Source: Patella vulgata
Taxonomy: Eukaryota > Mollusca > Gastropoda > Patellidae
Reading direction: 5' to 3'
Assembly (NCBI RefSeq): GCF_932274485.2
Contig: NC_065881.2
Coordinates: forward strand, 11,814,613 to 11,878,612
DNA: 64,000 nt
Part shown: positions 22,901-33,450 of the stretch, in pieces
Layout of the letters: every line of letters starts with the position of its first letter
Position numbering within the stretch: the first letter of the stretch is position 1
The notes under the pieces: generated by a model
Seen by the model: only the letters and a program-made list of their open reading frames with translations
Told to the model about the DNA's origin: nothing
The model's database searches: none
Program-made: the position numbers and the translations under genes

Positions 22901-25327
22901 TGAGTCTCAAATATTAACTTTTTTCCACCGACAAATTAAATTCTAAAACATTTTTTTGATGTATTAGAAAAATAAATAAAGACGTTTGACGTATTTGTAG
23001 GTAAAAATTATTTCCTATTTAGTGTAAATGGGTATTAAAATGACTAAAAGGCAGCATTCTGCCCGAAGCAGTAACGTCTTGTGTAAACAATGCACGCACC
23101 ATTCAGCCAATGATTGACGCCGCGTGCTGTGACGACACGTGTTAAAGGCAGTCATCTTTTACAGAGATATTAGAAGACTCGTAATTCTCCGTGAAACAGA
23201 TTGTACTAACTCATTTTGTATTTATCGACGACAATGTCTCAATGGTTTTAGTAGGCCTTAAGCATAAAATGAAGAAAGGCTATAGTAAAATTAGAGTTAG
23301 ATCTATTTAATAAGGCCAACTTCAAGGTCATGAGATGTAGGCTAAACAGGGCTTGCGATAATCCCAATAATCCTAACCCTGGACCTAACGCTTATCCTAA
23401 CCCTAACCTAAAATCTCGCCAACAATCACGTGACCTAACCTTATTTACATATCAACGACCCTTACGAAATCTTGAGTTGGCCTTAGTAATTAGATCTAGC
23501 CTAAAAATAGGTATAAACCTCCTACTGTTATGCTTCAGTCGGACTAATGCATTTAACTAATAATAAAGTTGATTACAGACACACACAACATGGTCTGTCA
23601 TGAAATAAAATCATAATGGTCTATAGTATTAAGCATTAAGCAAGTTAATCGACCTTTAAAATGCGAATGTGATAAAACAAAATAATAGTGTCGGAAAGTA
23701 TTACGTAAAGCGCCGCAATTCACGAATGGTTTAAAAGAAAGGAGCGAATATATTTGACCAGAATAAAACAATCCAATATTTTGTAAAAAAAAATATAACA
23801 ATTAACAACCCCCACCAAACTTACCGCTCTGTATTCTGACTGGTTGATATTCCTAGTATCCTGACTGATATTCTGCGGTTTTGTAGAAGACCAAGGAAAT
23901 GCCCTTTTCGAATCGTTACTGAAGAAAAAGAAAACACAGAAGTGTTTTGGGTTTTTTTTGTTTTTTTTTTTTTTAAATCTCGGAAAGTTTATGGGACAGT
24001 CTAGATTTATCACAGGACCACATAAAGCAATGATTTTACTCAGTTATATTATAGACTTTCTAATCTAAATCCCTAGACTGGTGTCTACTGATAAGCTGTG
24101 ATTTTCTTTACTTAGTTTGAGTCATTCTATGTATCTCTGACTAGTCTCTGTCTGACTTACCATGTTTAATGTTTTTATTTTGCAAAATTTTAAATTTAGT
24201 CAGGTGTGCCGCTATTTTTTCGTGTGTTCCAAAGTGTGCCGTTGGCAAAAAAAGGTTGAGAACCAATGGTCTAGGGATTTATATTAGAAGTCTGTACAAA
24301 TATCACAAAAAACACTTGTCCAAAACCGAGATATTGACATAATTTTTTTCTATCTCTTTTTCTAGGCTCTAGTGCCTCTAGAGTCAAATAATTAGTTTTT
24401 GTTTAGACTAGTTATAAGACAGAATTTCTACTTTAGGGCTAGACCTAGGTCCTAGCCGAATTACTGTCAATATTCAGATTTTCAACACTAACTAGGGCAC
24501 TAGCCGACTAGCCCTTTCTTAGATAGGCCTGCATGGTATGAATGATGGCTAAATGTGCCTGTTGCAAATCTTTCCTTTAGCCCCAACTGAACATACGGAA
24601 CTCTCTAGTACGACTAGAACATCGGATGCTTGTGATTTTGAACAGATTAATACAATTGCCATTTAATAATTTATCGAAAATGGATAATCAAGACTTTGTT
24701 TATTAATAATAATAATATCGTAACAAGTTACAACGGTAGCAATGACAATCAATCAAGGCTACACTAAAACTAGGCCCATTCTTCAAACACTGAAACAGTC
24801 ATAACTTCGCTCAGAATGAAGAGGGCCCTAGATCAAGTAGATCTAATTTAACTGACATTTTTAATATAATATTATTAGAAAATCTATCTGTTTTTAAACT
24901 AGGCTAACCTAACTTAAATTAGGCTCTATTTATTAATATTATTAGTACCGGTATAGATAGAACTTTATCTATCTAGCCTAGGCCTATATATGAATATGAT
25001 TTATAAAAAAATTACATCAGATCTCTATCTAAATCTTACATAATGCATCTTTAATCTTTAGTCTTGCACCTAGTGAAGACCCAAACAGGAATCATATTAG
25101 ATCATACAATCGTTTGGGCTGGACAAAGTAGTAAAACTAAGCACCTAGCGCTAGGCCTAGACCTAACAAAATGGCTAAAAAATACTGCAACTTGAATCGT
25201 TATTTAATTGCGTAGTGTCCCAAGGGATGATTTTATCAATTGGTTTTATTAAGAGATAAAAGTGTTACCGTGTTGCTGGACAAGCCCGCTTCACTTCTCT
25301 GGAATATGCCGTGTTATTCTTGGCCAT
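12587..25327 (-). CDS. SAXO: SAXO1/2 (FAM154)-like stabiliser of axonemal microtubules, eight exons
   Basis: SAXO proteins bind and stabilise microtubules of cilia, flagella and centrioles through repeated Mn motifs. Model (5' to 3'): 25327-25269, 23918-23825, 21189-21079, 17920-17702, 16120-15928, 15364-15090, 13581-13338, 12711-12587; all joins are GT-AG and phase-consistent, total 1320 nt, 439 aa. Mn-like motifs include KFGGESSYRQTFVQHP, KFGGSSIYNSSYQQYDP, HTSVYKQTFVAHPI, SAAYKAWPI, QTTYNSSYPTW, ETTSTQRSHYK and SFNTTYRDTYVRHQA; from memory they match human SAXO1 in order (SYVAHPV, DKYQAWPM, LTTVQAHY...SCRP). Weak points: exon 1 (19 codons) rests on phase and promoter, exon 3 has a GTTTGT donor, and exon 5 may end at 15967 instead. 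The cysteine-rich N-terminus of vertebrate SAXO was not found. Confidence 0.85.
12658..13108. repeat. Tandem copies of the SAXO last-exon acceptor
   Basis: Four units of about 107-119 bp (starting near 12658, 12774, 12894 and 13002). Each holds the start of the last SAXO exon (minus strand), its 3' splice site, about 35 bp of intron and the GTTTAACG edge of a SINE B. The acceptor CTAG is kept in units 1, 3 and 4; in unit 2 it reads CTAC. Only unit 1 is followed by the full exon. Confidence 0.85.
13073..13300 (-). mobile_element. SINE family B
   Basis: Reverse-oriented copy in the last SAXO intron, from the GAAATGAAATG tail inward to CCCGAACGACTAGA. Its tail end has been carried along in the acceptor duplication beside it. 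Confidence 0.8.
13616..14020. mobile_element. MITE family M in a SAXO intron
   Basis: TTAAACATACATTATACAAA at the left and CCATAATGTATCTTTAA at the right; full length. Confidence 0.8.
14157..14435. repeat. Minisatellite (GATACATCGATTGAT)
   Basis: About 17 imperfect units of 15-16 bp, mixing GATTGATGAT and ATCGATTAATGAT, in a SAXO intron. Very rich in ATCGAT. Confidence 0.8.
14477..14835 (-). mobile_element. SINE family A with an internal 121-bp tandem duplication
   Basis: The GA tail and body are normal. The segment from CCCGGGGAGCCGGAG to GATACAGCGCGCA occurs twice in a row (from about 14573 and 14694) with no difference seen, so the duplication is recent. It covers the Meta-domain-like part and the tRNA-like head. 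Confidence 0.85.
15401..15998. repeat. 45-bp coding minisatellite at a SAXO exon end
   Basis: About ten units; on the minus strand each encodes a version of KVSHPITEPIILAKG (15 aa). Most units end AAAG followed by GT, as a splice donor does: GTAAAG at 15967, GTAATT at 15928 and GTAAGG at 15404. Left of the nested MITE the frame stays open through the array and on across the 39 nt up to the acceptor of the next exon (15364). Exon 5 length may therefore vary in steps of 13-15 residues. Confidence 0.85.
15683..15881. mobile_element. Telomere-like foldback MITE, family T, inside the coding array
   Basis: Left arm GGGTTAGATCTATTTGATAA, right arm ending AACAGATTTAACCC, with GATGTAAACAGGGC and CCCTAACCCTGG between. 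It cuts the 45-bp SAXO array and brings a stop into the exon frame, so units on its far side can no longer be reached by simple read-through. Confidence 0.8.
17352..17628. repeat. Tandem duplication in a SAXO intron
   Basis: Two copies of a segment running from TGCAGAAAATCACGACAT through GGGTATAATTTTGTTTTCTT, the second at about 17516. Reverse-strand frames here share KKTKLYP. This is not exon. Confidence 0.65.
18285..18370. repeat. Dispersed repeat (GCAGTGGACGCTTACGGC...CCCTGCACTTACT)
   Basis: The pieces GTGGACGCTTACGGCT, GGATCCATT, ACGTGTAGTGCGG and CTGCACTTACT recur at 17954-17995, at 20833-20985 and, inverted, at 57226-57345. The family is not recognised; copies differ by internal deletions. 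Confidence 0.6.
18590..18843 (+). mobile_element. SINE family B
   Basis: Runs from TTCCAACGTGGTTTACC to GGACGTTAAACCCCATTTCA. A decayed reverse-oriented partner follows at 18855-18987, making an imperfect inverted pair. Confidence 0.75.
19366..19520. mobile_element. Foldback MITE, family F
   Basis: GGGTCCTGTTTCTCGAAATC at the left and ATTTCGTGAAACAGGCCCC at the right, about 155 bp, without the inner duplication of the 6975 copy. Between 19000 and 19300 lies G- and C-rich unique sequence with no gene. Confidence 0.75.
19651..19890 (+). mobile_element. SINE family A, nearly full length
   Basis: Begins in the tRNA-like head at CATAAGGCCTGTCATTGAG with an intact B-box-like GGTTTCGATTCCCC, and ends TGGACGTTAAACCCCATTTC without a long CT tail. 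Confidence 0.8.
20195..20725. repeat. About 60-bp minisatellite (CTACATAATAAATTACAAC)
   Basis: Seven or eight units with ACAATTATAGCTCATATTAT and GGGCCATATTCTCT. It is interrupted near 20380-20510 by a G-rich insertion. Located in a SAXO intron. Confidence 0.8.
20833..20985. repeat. Dispersed repeat, second copy
   Basis: CAGTGGACGCTTACGGCTAG through TCCCTGCACTTACTATTAG, longer in the middle than the 18285 copy. It lies about 90 bp downstream of a SAXO exon. Confidence 0.55.
21373..21712. mobile_element. MITE family M, short form
   Basis: TTAAAGATGCATTATGTCAG at the left and TTACATAATGTATCTTTAA at the right, 340 bp; the middle is shorter than in the other copies. Confidence 0.8.
21772..22169. 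mobile_element. Nonautonomous hAT-like element (CAGGGGCGGATCCAGG ends)
   Basis: Inverted ends CAGGGGCGGATCCAGG and CCTGGATCCGCCCCTG. It interrupts a SINE B whose GTTAACG edge is at 21735. No clear 8-bp target duplication was found. Relatives at 34712-35130 and 37630-38030 lie in the reverse orientation. Confidence 0.7.
22351..22535 (-). mobile_element. SINE family A, head missing
   Basis: From GTTTAACGTCCACTCGACAC to AAACACGAGGTTAGGC; the tRNA-like part is lost where a SINE B begins. Confidence 0.75.
22540..22766 (-). mobile_element. SINE family B, head half
   Basis: Reverse-oriented, from the GTTATTTTACATGCACGCCA block to the head GAGTCAACGTCTTACTCAC. The forward frame across it only translates the SINE. 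Confidence 0.75.
23296..23502. mobile_element. Telomere-like foldback MITE, family T
   Basis: Arms GTTAGATCTATTTAATAAGG and CCTTAGTAATTAGATCTAGC. The core has CCTAACCCTGG, CTTATCCTAACCCTAACC and TCACGTGACC. Located in a SAXO intron. Confidence 0.8.
24537..25053. mobile_element. MITE family M, diverged and expanded
   Basis: The right end CTTACATAATGCATCTTTAA is well kept; the left end has drifted. It lies in the first SAXO intron by the model given. Between 23920 and 24530 nothing else is recognised. Confidence 0.6.
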
Positions 25328-25386
25328 CAAACATTGGGGTCGGTCGACAGAGGTACCCCCCTTGTCGCCATTTACTCTTCTTGTTA

Positions 25387-25465
25387 GTTACAGGTAACCA
25401 TGACGTCATTGTATCTGTGACGTCTTTCACAGTGAGGAGCATTTTTGACGTCAAAACCGGAAGTA
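25387..25465 (-). promoter_or_regulatory. Compact promoter-like cluster upstream of SAXO exon 1
   Basis: Within 80 bp stand an X-box-like GTTACAGGTAACC (25387-25399, one position off the RFX consensus), CRE-like TGACGTCA at 25401-25408, TGACGTCT at 25418-25425, TGACGTCA at 25446-25453, and an ETS-type ACCGGAAGT at 25457-25465. RFX and CREB/CREM sites are known in ciliary and testis gene promoters, which fits a SAXO gene. The role is inferred. Confidence 0.5.
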
Positions 25466-25469
25466 GTAG

Positions 25470-27060
25470 ACTGTGAAATAACTCTGAAAATGTAGACGAT
25501 TTTCAACTAAATGCAGTCAGATTCTCTCAAACAATGACTCATTTCCCCAAAATCGTGAAGAAATGCCCTTTTTTCGAAACAATCTTGTAGAAGAAAATAA
25601 AGAAGACGCATTTCCCAAACGTCGTGAAACAACATGCCCATTTTCGATGAGATTTGAAATTATTACTATTAATATGTAACAGACATTGCCTGAGTAGAGC
25701 GAAGCTGATTATTGTCAAATATAAAACCTTCATAATTAATTTTCTCAAGTGATACAAAAAATGTTAAATAATTTAGTTTTTCCAAATTGATTTTCATTTA
25801 GATCTAATTTGTATACATTAATTTTGTTTTTTAAAAAAGAACAAAAAAGTGTGAGAATTATTTTCATTGACGTCAAAAATATGTGACGTCATTGATTAGA
25901 CGCGTCATAGAAATAGTTCTATGAGGCGCGTAATCTCGCTTGGGCGAGATTTGGTAAGTTGACATGCGCATTGCCTGTTTTGCCCAGTGTATCCGGTTCC
26001 GGTCTGAATTTTTTTTTAATCAACAGATTGTGGGTGACAATTTCAGTTACGCTCCTGTGTTACCGGAAAAGAGCTTTGCTCAACCACCGCGCTTCGCGCG
26101 ATGCTGTAGAGTTTCGCTCTATAATATTAGGCTAGATAGGGGGGCCCAAAGGGGCATCGCCATCGGTTACAAAAAAACCAAAAAAAAAAACGATTTCAAC
26201 GATTGGGTGGGTTGGCAGCGAAAAGTTGATATCAGAAATGTTTCCATAACCCTTAACCCGAAATATTATTTCTGGCTAAGAGGTAGGCCTTGCGGTCTTG
26301 TTAATTTTCCAATATTTCTGACGGGCCCCCTTTTCTCACTCAACCAGCTCGCTTGACAACGACGTCATTGGGCCCGGACTGACCCGTGTGCCACTGGACC
26401 CCTCTCTTAGATATTTTTGTACTGGGTGAAATAAATTTTGGTGTCAGTTGGTGCCTGTTGATGGTAACAGAACATGTGGGCCCTTTATAGACCAATTTGA
26501 CGTGGATTTTTTTAGGGGCTCTTTACAGACCATAAGATCTACTTTTTTTGGGGGGGGGGTCACCCCTTTTCAGAGTCTAGTAGTTTGAGGGGCCCCTGCT
26601 GCAACAATTTCATTCAGATTACTGATCTAGATCGACGCTATAACTGCTTAGAGCTTTAGTATATGACTTCACTGTGAAACACTTCACAGACCACCATTTC
26701 AGGTTGAACTTTCAAAATACTTTTCGGGGGAGGACCCCGGGGGAAGAGAACATCCCAGGATCCCCTCATCTTGTCACTGTGGCCCGGCACTTTCGCTGCC
26801 TCGGGGCTCGACGTCCTCATGATCCGTCACTGGGAAGGTACGTAGAGAAATATCAAGGAACAAACTTATTCTTTAGAGGCATTTTGTCGATAGGCCTAGT
26901 TGGTACCATAATTGTCCATATTATTATTACTATGGTCGATACCGTAACCATAGAAATATTTCTATGACCGTAATGTATTAAGGCATGTGCAGGTATACTT
27001 TTTAAATTACGCCTTGATATGTAAATAACGTAATTAAATGAACCTGTCCATGATATCATA
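25470..27060. other. Intergenic sequence without a recognised gene
   Basis: Contains another TGACGTCA pair near 25870-25895, a G/C-richer stretch around 26050-26400 and a poly(G) tract near 26555. The frame at 25964-26356 has no family features and is taken as chance. Confidence 0.5.
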
Positions 27061-27132
27061 TCATAATTTATTGGACATTAAATTTGTAATAAACATCCAA
27101 TTGTGATGAAAGTCTTCCACTCTGTAAAACAG

Positions 27133-27357
27133 TCCGTTGCAGGAGGAGGGGTCTGACAAGGACAGCTGTCTAGTCGTTGGGATGGGACGAAATACCGAGG
27201 TCCCATGTACACATTGGCGTGCACGTAAAAGATCCCTTGGCAAAAAAGGGTTGCTGTCCGGGCAAAATTTCCCCCATAGCACGCTGTATAGCTTTTGCCC
27301 GTCTTCATTAGCCCAGTCGGAGCAGAAGAGTTATAGGACATTAAACCCCATTTCATT
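27133..27357 (+). mobile_element. SINE family B
   Basis: From GGACAGCTGTCTAGTCGTT to GGACATTAAACCCCATTTCA; the tRNA-like head is lost. Confidence 0.8.
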
Positions 27358-27789
27358 TCTTTCGTGGTACATATGTTCATAATTGGAGCTGCACGGTGGA
27401 ATATGAGAATCACCACCTGAATGAGATAGGCCTAACCCAAACTTGTACCTCATATGTACATGCGGGGGGGGGGGGGAGAGGAGGGTGAAAGGGTGCGCAC
27501 CCAAATTGTTTTTATTTTAAATATGCCTTCACTACAAAACAGGACCGCCTCTGGGGATTAAAACTATTGACGATATATTCTAATATAACGCCATTCAATT
27601 TATTTTCAAATCTCTGTAAACTTGCAATATCCCTATTCGTCATTTATTTGGGCTTTTCCGTAATACTGCACTTGCGCAACTATTCTGGATAACGAAAGAA
27701 CAACAATATACCGCATTCAAAGGATACAAAATTCCGCGGCAACAATTGACCACATTTCACCTGTTTTATCCTCTCTTCATTGGCTTCGC

Positions 27790-27962
27790 ATAAATACACA
27801 TTGGCGTGCACGTAAAAGATCCCCTGGTAGTTGGGAATTCGATATAAGACTACACCGTAACGCCGCTGTTCCGGCAAAATTTCCGTCATAGCACGTCAGG
27901 TATGTCCGTCTTCATTAGCCCAGTCGGAACAGAACAGAAAGACGTTAAATCCCATTTCATTT
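27790..27962 (+). mobile_element. SINE family B, 3' half
   Basis: Starts in the ATTGGCGTGCACGTAAAAGA block and ends GACGTTAAATCCCATTTCAT. Decayed pieces of the same family lie at 29737-29795 (-) and 33510-33570 (+). Confidence 0.75.
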
Positions 27963-28224
27963 CTGTATACATGTATGGTCATAGTTGTATAGTTTGAATT
28001 TGTACTTAACCATTCGTCCACATAAATCAGAAGAAAAAAAAGAACATTTTTTTTCATTACAAAATTTTAATTTTTACCATGAAATTATAACAAATAATAA
28101 TACATCTCATGAATCCTTATAATATATACATACATATATATACACACACAACCAATAACAAATATATTAATATACATAAAGCACCAATTGTTGCATCTGG
28201 TTAGATCAAGTCTACACCATATAG

Positions 28225-28230
28225 TTTATT
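28225..28230 (-). terminator. Candidate poly(A) signal of the homeobox gene
   Basis: AATAAA on the minus strand about 345 nt after the homeobox stop codon. Confidence 0.45.
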
Positions 28231-28575
28231 GCACTAGGGGTTACTGGGAGAGAGAATCACAAACGTATGGAATATTGAACGTTGATCAAATAAAAATGTA
28301 TCCCGGTATATACTAGCGTGCTTGAAAAAAAGATGTTTGGAGGTCAAACTATTTAGACAACAAATGGGTTTAAAAATGGCAGATCACAATTGGGAGTAAT
28401 CACACTATATTTAAGTTTTTTCTCTCATTTCACTCGGGGTTTTCGTGAAATGGAATTCTGAAGTCTGTATCTCAATTCCCTCGCGGTTTTCGTGAAATGG
28501 AACAGGTTTAGTCTGGAAAACGTCACTTCCATCTGTCTGTAACTCTCTCTCTATCTCAGTTTTGTGTCGTTTTAT

Positions 28576-30695
28576 CTAATACATAGGGAACGGCATGGCT
28601 GGTCTGTGGCCCATCCTTGGTGCCATGGCAGGGGGCATACCAAACATCGGATAACTAGGGAACATCATCGGGGACATCATAGGAGGACACAGACCAGATC
28701 TCATCACGTGACCCGGTTCTGGTAATATCGATTGCTGATTGGGTGTAGAGGTGTGTGGGAGCGAGGCTGTATTTGGTGAAATAGGAAGTGATGTTGGTGG
28801 GTAATTTCTGAGTGCTGATGGTGGTGGGTAAGGTAGACCCATGGCGTGTAGTTGAGATACGTCAACGCCACCAGTAGGAAAGGGGAATAATCGACCCTGT
28901 TCTTCTTTATTCGTCTGCTGGCGCTTTTCTTTCATTCGTCGATTTTGGAACCAAGTTTTAACCTGAAGAATAAAATATTAAAAATTAAGATATTATTCTT
29001 TAACCATGATATCAACGACTGTGTTAAAATTTGCTCAGCCTTCTCACAAAAACAAACTCTCCCAACAACAACGACCTAACTAACTTTATAATTGAACTGA
29101 AACAGATTAAATGTTGCCGGAACCAAGGCAGTGGCGTCGCTATGATTTTTCAGTGTGTCTAGAGGGGGTGGAACGCCGACGAACACCGACTTGGTTTTGT
29201 GGCCGCAAAGCGGTCAATGTCCAAATCAATATTGTACAGGATTTAATTCTGGCACCGCCATTGGCCAATCTATCAAATGACTTCTAGACAGTCAAAATTG
29301 ATGGAACACGTCCGACATGATTTTGTGATCGCAAAGTTATCAAATAATCGATAAATGTCCAAATCAACATTGCCCAGAATTTAAAGTCGGATAAGAAGCC
29401 AGTGACCCCCTCCCCCCTTTAGTGCCACCATTGACCAATATGGGTATATTTAAATGTCTGTACCTGTTGATCTGATAATTTCAGTTTTTCCGCAAGTTCT
29501 GTTCTTTCACTAGCAGCTAAATATTTCTGTTCTTGGAACCGTTTCTCTAATTGATGGATCTGATCATTACTAAAAGCTGTTCTTGCTTTCTTTCGTCTTC
29601 CTCCGTCTAAATCATCATCTGAAAAACATAAAACAATCTATTATTGATGTATAGAAATATAGTCAAAGGAAAACGATTAACAACAATTTTTTGAACTTCT
29701 TACATTTCTCTTCCAACATAGCTAAATTACTTAATTTGGAAATGAAATGAAATTGGGTTTAACGTCCTACATTTCGGTTCCAACTGGAATAATGAAGGCA
29801 AACAACAGGTTGAAAATGTTATTTTTAGTGAAAGGGGTCGGGTGGGGTATTGCCCCGAATTTATATTTTAATTATCGTTTTTGTTCTTTTTGTTTAGAAT
29901 GTGTGTAATACCATTAAAATATTGCATTCATTTTATAGCATTGATCTCTGTTATTTGTTTTGTATTTTTGAAAACACTTTCGATAGTTCAAGACAATACA
30001 AGCCTTCATATAAAATCCTAGATAGCTTGTTGCCTGTTAAAAAATTCCGGATAAGGTAACGATTATTAAAAAAAACAAAAAAACCCAAAAAAACACAGTT
30101 ATAGACTTAAATAGCTGTTATGTGATGTTGTTCTTTTAAAACCATTTTGATAATTCAAGAAAATACGAGTCTTACTATGAAATTCCAGATATCTCGTTGC
30201 CTTTAAATGCCGGATAAAGCAACAAGTATATAAAAGAAAGTATAAATTACCTGAAATATTAGATGTTGGACTCAAACTTCTGTCAGTAAACTCCGTGCTA
30301 GAACTGATGCTACTTCCATCTTTAGGTGTGCTTGTGCTGAAACGTTCCAAATCACTAAATCGTCGTTTTCTACCGGGAGTCGTAGCTGGATCAGAACGGA
30401 TGGGTGACGGACACTGTCGGGACGATTCCACGGGTTTTGATTCTCCGAGAAAAATTCTGACAGGTGGTTTCATGAAGGCTTGCACGATGGCGGACCTGGG
30501 GCCAATTTCTTGAACAGGATAATTCACCAACGGTGTCGTCTGAATCACTGGATAGACTGGCGTTTCTGTTTTTACTTCATTAACGGAACTTATAGCCAGA
30601 TTCTCGATAGAGAAGGCGTTTTTCTTGACGGGTTTCTGCTGAAGTTGCTGCATGTTCACTGGTAGAATACTGGATGTTGTATGTTCTAGTAACAT
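28576..30695 (-). CDS. NK-like (ANTP-class) homeobox transcription factor, three exons
   Basis: A DNA-binding regulator of nuclear location. Exons 30695-30251, 29618-29464 and 28962-28576, GT-AG joins, phases 1 and 0, 328 aa. The homeodomain spans residues about 157-216: RKKARTAF...IHQLEKRF, then VKTWFQNRRMKEKRQQ, with F8, L16, F20, Q50, W48, F49, N51 and R53 all in place. The second intron falls between homeodomain residues 44 and 45, a site used in many NK-like genes. An EH1-like FSIENLA at residues 28-34 suggests Groucho-type corepression. The C-terminus is rich in Pro and Met. From recalled sequences the homeodomain resembles Bsx and Vent about equally, so no family is assigned. The start is the first ATG, 200 bp inside a TATA box. 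Confidence 0.92.
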
Positions 30696-30894
30696 TGTAG
30701 ATTGGTATTTTATATCCTAGAATAACCAGGCACGTATTTCTCGTCTAAAACACACGACTTGTCACTTTCTACTCCTTACGAGATGTAACTCAAACTATAA
30801 ACACAGAATAACAAAAATAGCGAGATGCGAGTCCAGATATTACACGGGTGACGGTTAAAACTCAAGTGTTAATAAAACAAGAGCGTGTCACGAG

Positions 30895-30901
30895 TTTTAT
30901 A
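30895..30901 (-). promoter_or_regulatory. TATA box of the homeobox gene
   Basis: TATAAAA on the minus strand 200 nt upstream of the start codon, placing transcription start near 30870. Confidence 0.45.
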
Positions 30902-30904
30902 CTA

Positions 30905-32960
30905 GAAGGGGTTTGGACTGATCCCTAAAATAAAGTCAAAACATCCTATTACCTGCCTTTCTTATTAAAACAATAGCTCTTTAATTACAGGTATGGTCTG
31001 TTGATGACGATACGGATAGACACAATCAATAAGTCTCTCTAATTACTATATGAACTATCTCTATGTAGGACTGGGTGTTCGGGCAGAAGGGGATTAGCCT
31101 TAAGTAAGGGACAATAGGGTGAATAGTATGAGATGACCAAGCGAACAGTCAGAGAACAATCAACTGATTGAGTTGGTGTTTTTATTGGTAAAGCTAAAAA
31201 AACAACCAAGGTAAATCCAGGTAAAATAAACCCCACTCACCTTTTGTTACCGGTAATTGTTGATTAGCCACTTAAATAGACATCATAATCATTGCCTCTC
31301 AACCTTTTATTTTTATTTTCCTTCTCCCTTAAAATTAATTTCTGTCCATTGATAAATAAAGTTCTAAATTCTTTTAAAGGGTTCTTAAAAATAATTAGCT
31401 ACTTTAATCGACATCATAATCATTGCCTCTCACCAAATTATTTTTTTTTCCTTCTTTCTTAAGATTTTGTTTCTAATATCCGTTGAAGAGTTCTTGTAAA
31501 TAATCACATATTTTGTTCGTTTAATTTCATTCATTGACAGTTCGTGTGACCAACAGCTATTGTCATATTTTATTTGATTGTCTAGCAATTTAAATTCGTT
31601 AAAGAATGAAGTTTATTTTAGTATAGAATTATTAGATAACTTTGTTTGAGTTTTTGCGGATTTTGTATAGCGAGTAACACTTGTCAATGCATTTCAGAAA
31701 GAAAACACTTTAAAAGACTCTGAGTTGGACCATATTGAGGAATGTCTTTTCTGTATTTGTCAAATTTTTAGAAACAAACAACAAAAAAAAAACACATTAG
31801 AAATTTCGTGATTATATTCTTTCAGTAACAGATTTAATCTGAAGGACATTATTCATTTCTTTTTTAAACACGAATTTAGAATAATTTTTCGTATTAATTG
31901 TAGGTGCAGGCCATGTATGGACCGAGTTGACCTATAATATTGTTATTCCATAAAAACGTATGAAGAGCAAAATTCTATTAACTGTTTATTTCAATAGAAA
32001 CTAAACTTAGGTAAGGTTATTTTTATTGCTAGCCACCATTTTGCCCAAAATACAATGGCTTCATCCGAATTTTATGTTCATCTTCGACGATGCCACTTCA
32101 ATATGGAATATGTAGAACGCTTGACACAAAACTAAACATAGTTTTTTTTTTATCGGAAGCCACCCGTTTTGCCCCAAATACAGTGGCTTCATTCGACCTG
32201 TATGTTCATATTCGACGATGTCACTTCTGTATGCAATATATACCTCGAACGCTTGACACAAAACATTGAAATTTTAGTAAAAAATACATAGCTGCAGTTA
32301 TTGAATTGGCCGAAACGACATTTATGACATTATTATCCCGATCTTGATATTCTTTATATTTAAAAGTGTATATATTTAAAAAATATTTTTTTTATGTAAA
32401 TTTATGTTCAAAACAATCGACGTAAAAAGTGTTTAAAATGAGGATATGTTGGGTATTTACTGTTATAGAATTTATATTTTATTTATTCAAAGTATTAAAT
32501 TGAAGGTGTATATCCAATTTCTAATGTAAGCACGTGAACTCGTGCCATTACTCACAGAATTAAATTTTACTTGAAACATTTTAGGATAAAGTTGTAAAAA
32601 TTCCCACGTTTGAAACTTTGACAATTAAAAACACACGACTCGAACACCTTATGAATAGAATCCCCTAATTTCATCTGTAAATACGTTAAACCCTTGTATA
32701 AATTAACACAATTTTAATCCCTACTTTGGCCGAGAGTTTTACTTTTAAAGCGGTTATCGTAGTCCAAACATCAGATCCTTGTAAAAAGATTCACAAATCG
32801 TTTCACACCAATAAATGGAAATACATTAACGAATTTTAATGGATTTTCTTTATAATTTCATGGTAAAATTGAGTAAAATTTAAAACCCATTATGAAGCCA
32901 TGAACAAAGGGTTGATATTAAGGCATTATATACGTATTTTTTAAATTTTACTGAATGAAA
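30905..32960. other. Upstream region of the homeobox gene, no gene seen
   Basis: About 2 kb with few repeats, unusual for this window. Two related 65-bp segments with ACAATGGCTTCATCCGA lie near 32030-32110 and 32165-32250, and two copies of ATCGACATCATAATCATTGC-like sequence near 31270 and 31405. The low repeat load may reflect regulatory sequence; this is inference. Confidence 0.35.
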
Positions 32961-32962
32961 AG

Positions 32963-33225
32963 ATATGAAATGGGGTTTAAGACCTCACTTTTCGGTATGA
33001 ACTTGGCTATCTTTAAAGGGCATAATGCAGACGGACATAATACGGCATGCAATGTACTATGAGGGAAATTTTACCCGGATATTGGCGCTACTGCAGCCTA
33101 CTCTTATTTTAGATTCAAACTGTCGACGATTCTTTTACGTGCACGTCAATGTACGTGTACACAGGACCTCGGTTTTTTGTTCCATCCGAACAACTAGACG
33201 CAGTTTCTTGCCAGGACCTCGTTCG
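32963..33225 (-). mobile_element. SINE family B
   Basis: Reverse-oriented, from GATATGAAATGGGGTTTAAG to ACGCAGTTTCTTGCCAGGAC, directly followed by a SINE A, so the two are joined tail to body. Confidence 0.8.
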
Positions 33226-33231
33226 ACATTT

Positions 33232-33232
<1 letters not shown>

Positions 33233-33262
<30 letters not shown>

Positions 33263-33450
33263 TGGGGTTTAACGTCCGATTAATTTCAATAATTCGTTTA
33301 CGGGTAGAGATATTTCAGCTGTAGGAGGAAACCGGGGGACCAAGAGAAACCCTACGAGGATGGACAAGCGACCCTACTCCTTGTAACGTACAAGCCGGGA
33401 ATCAAACTTACGCCACTTGACTCCATGACAGACCTTATGGTCTAACGCGC
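33233..33450 (-). mobile_element. SINE family A
   Basis: The GA tail joins GATGGGGTTTAACGTCC; the ACACAAACTAGG block is deleted. The head ends near TCCATGACAGACCTTATGG. Confidence 0.75.

Noticed and set aside
25964-26356. 130-residue frame
   Set aside because: No family features, no splice or start support, in a repeat-containing G/C-rich patch.
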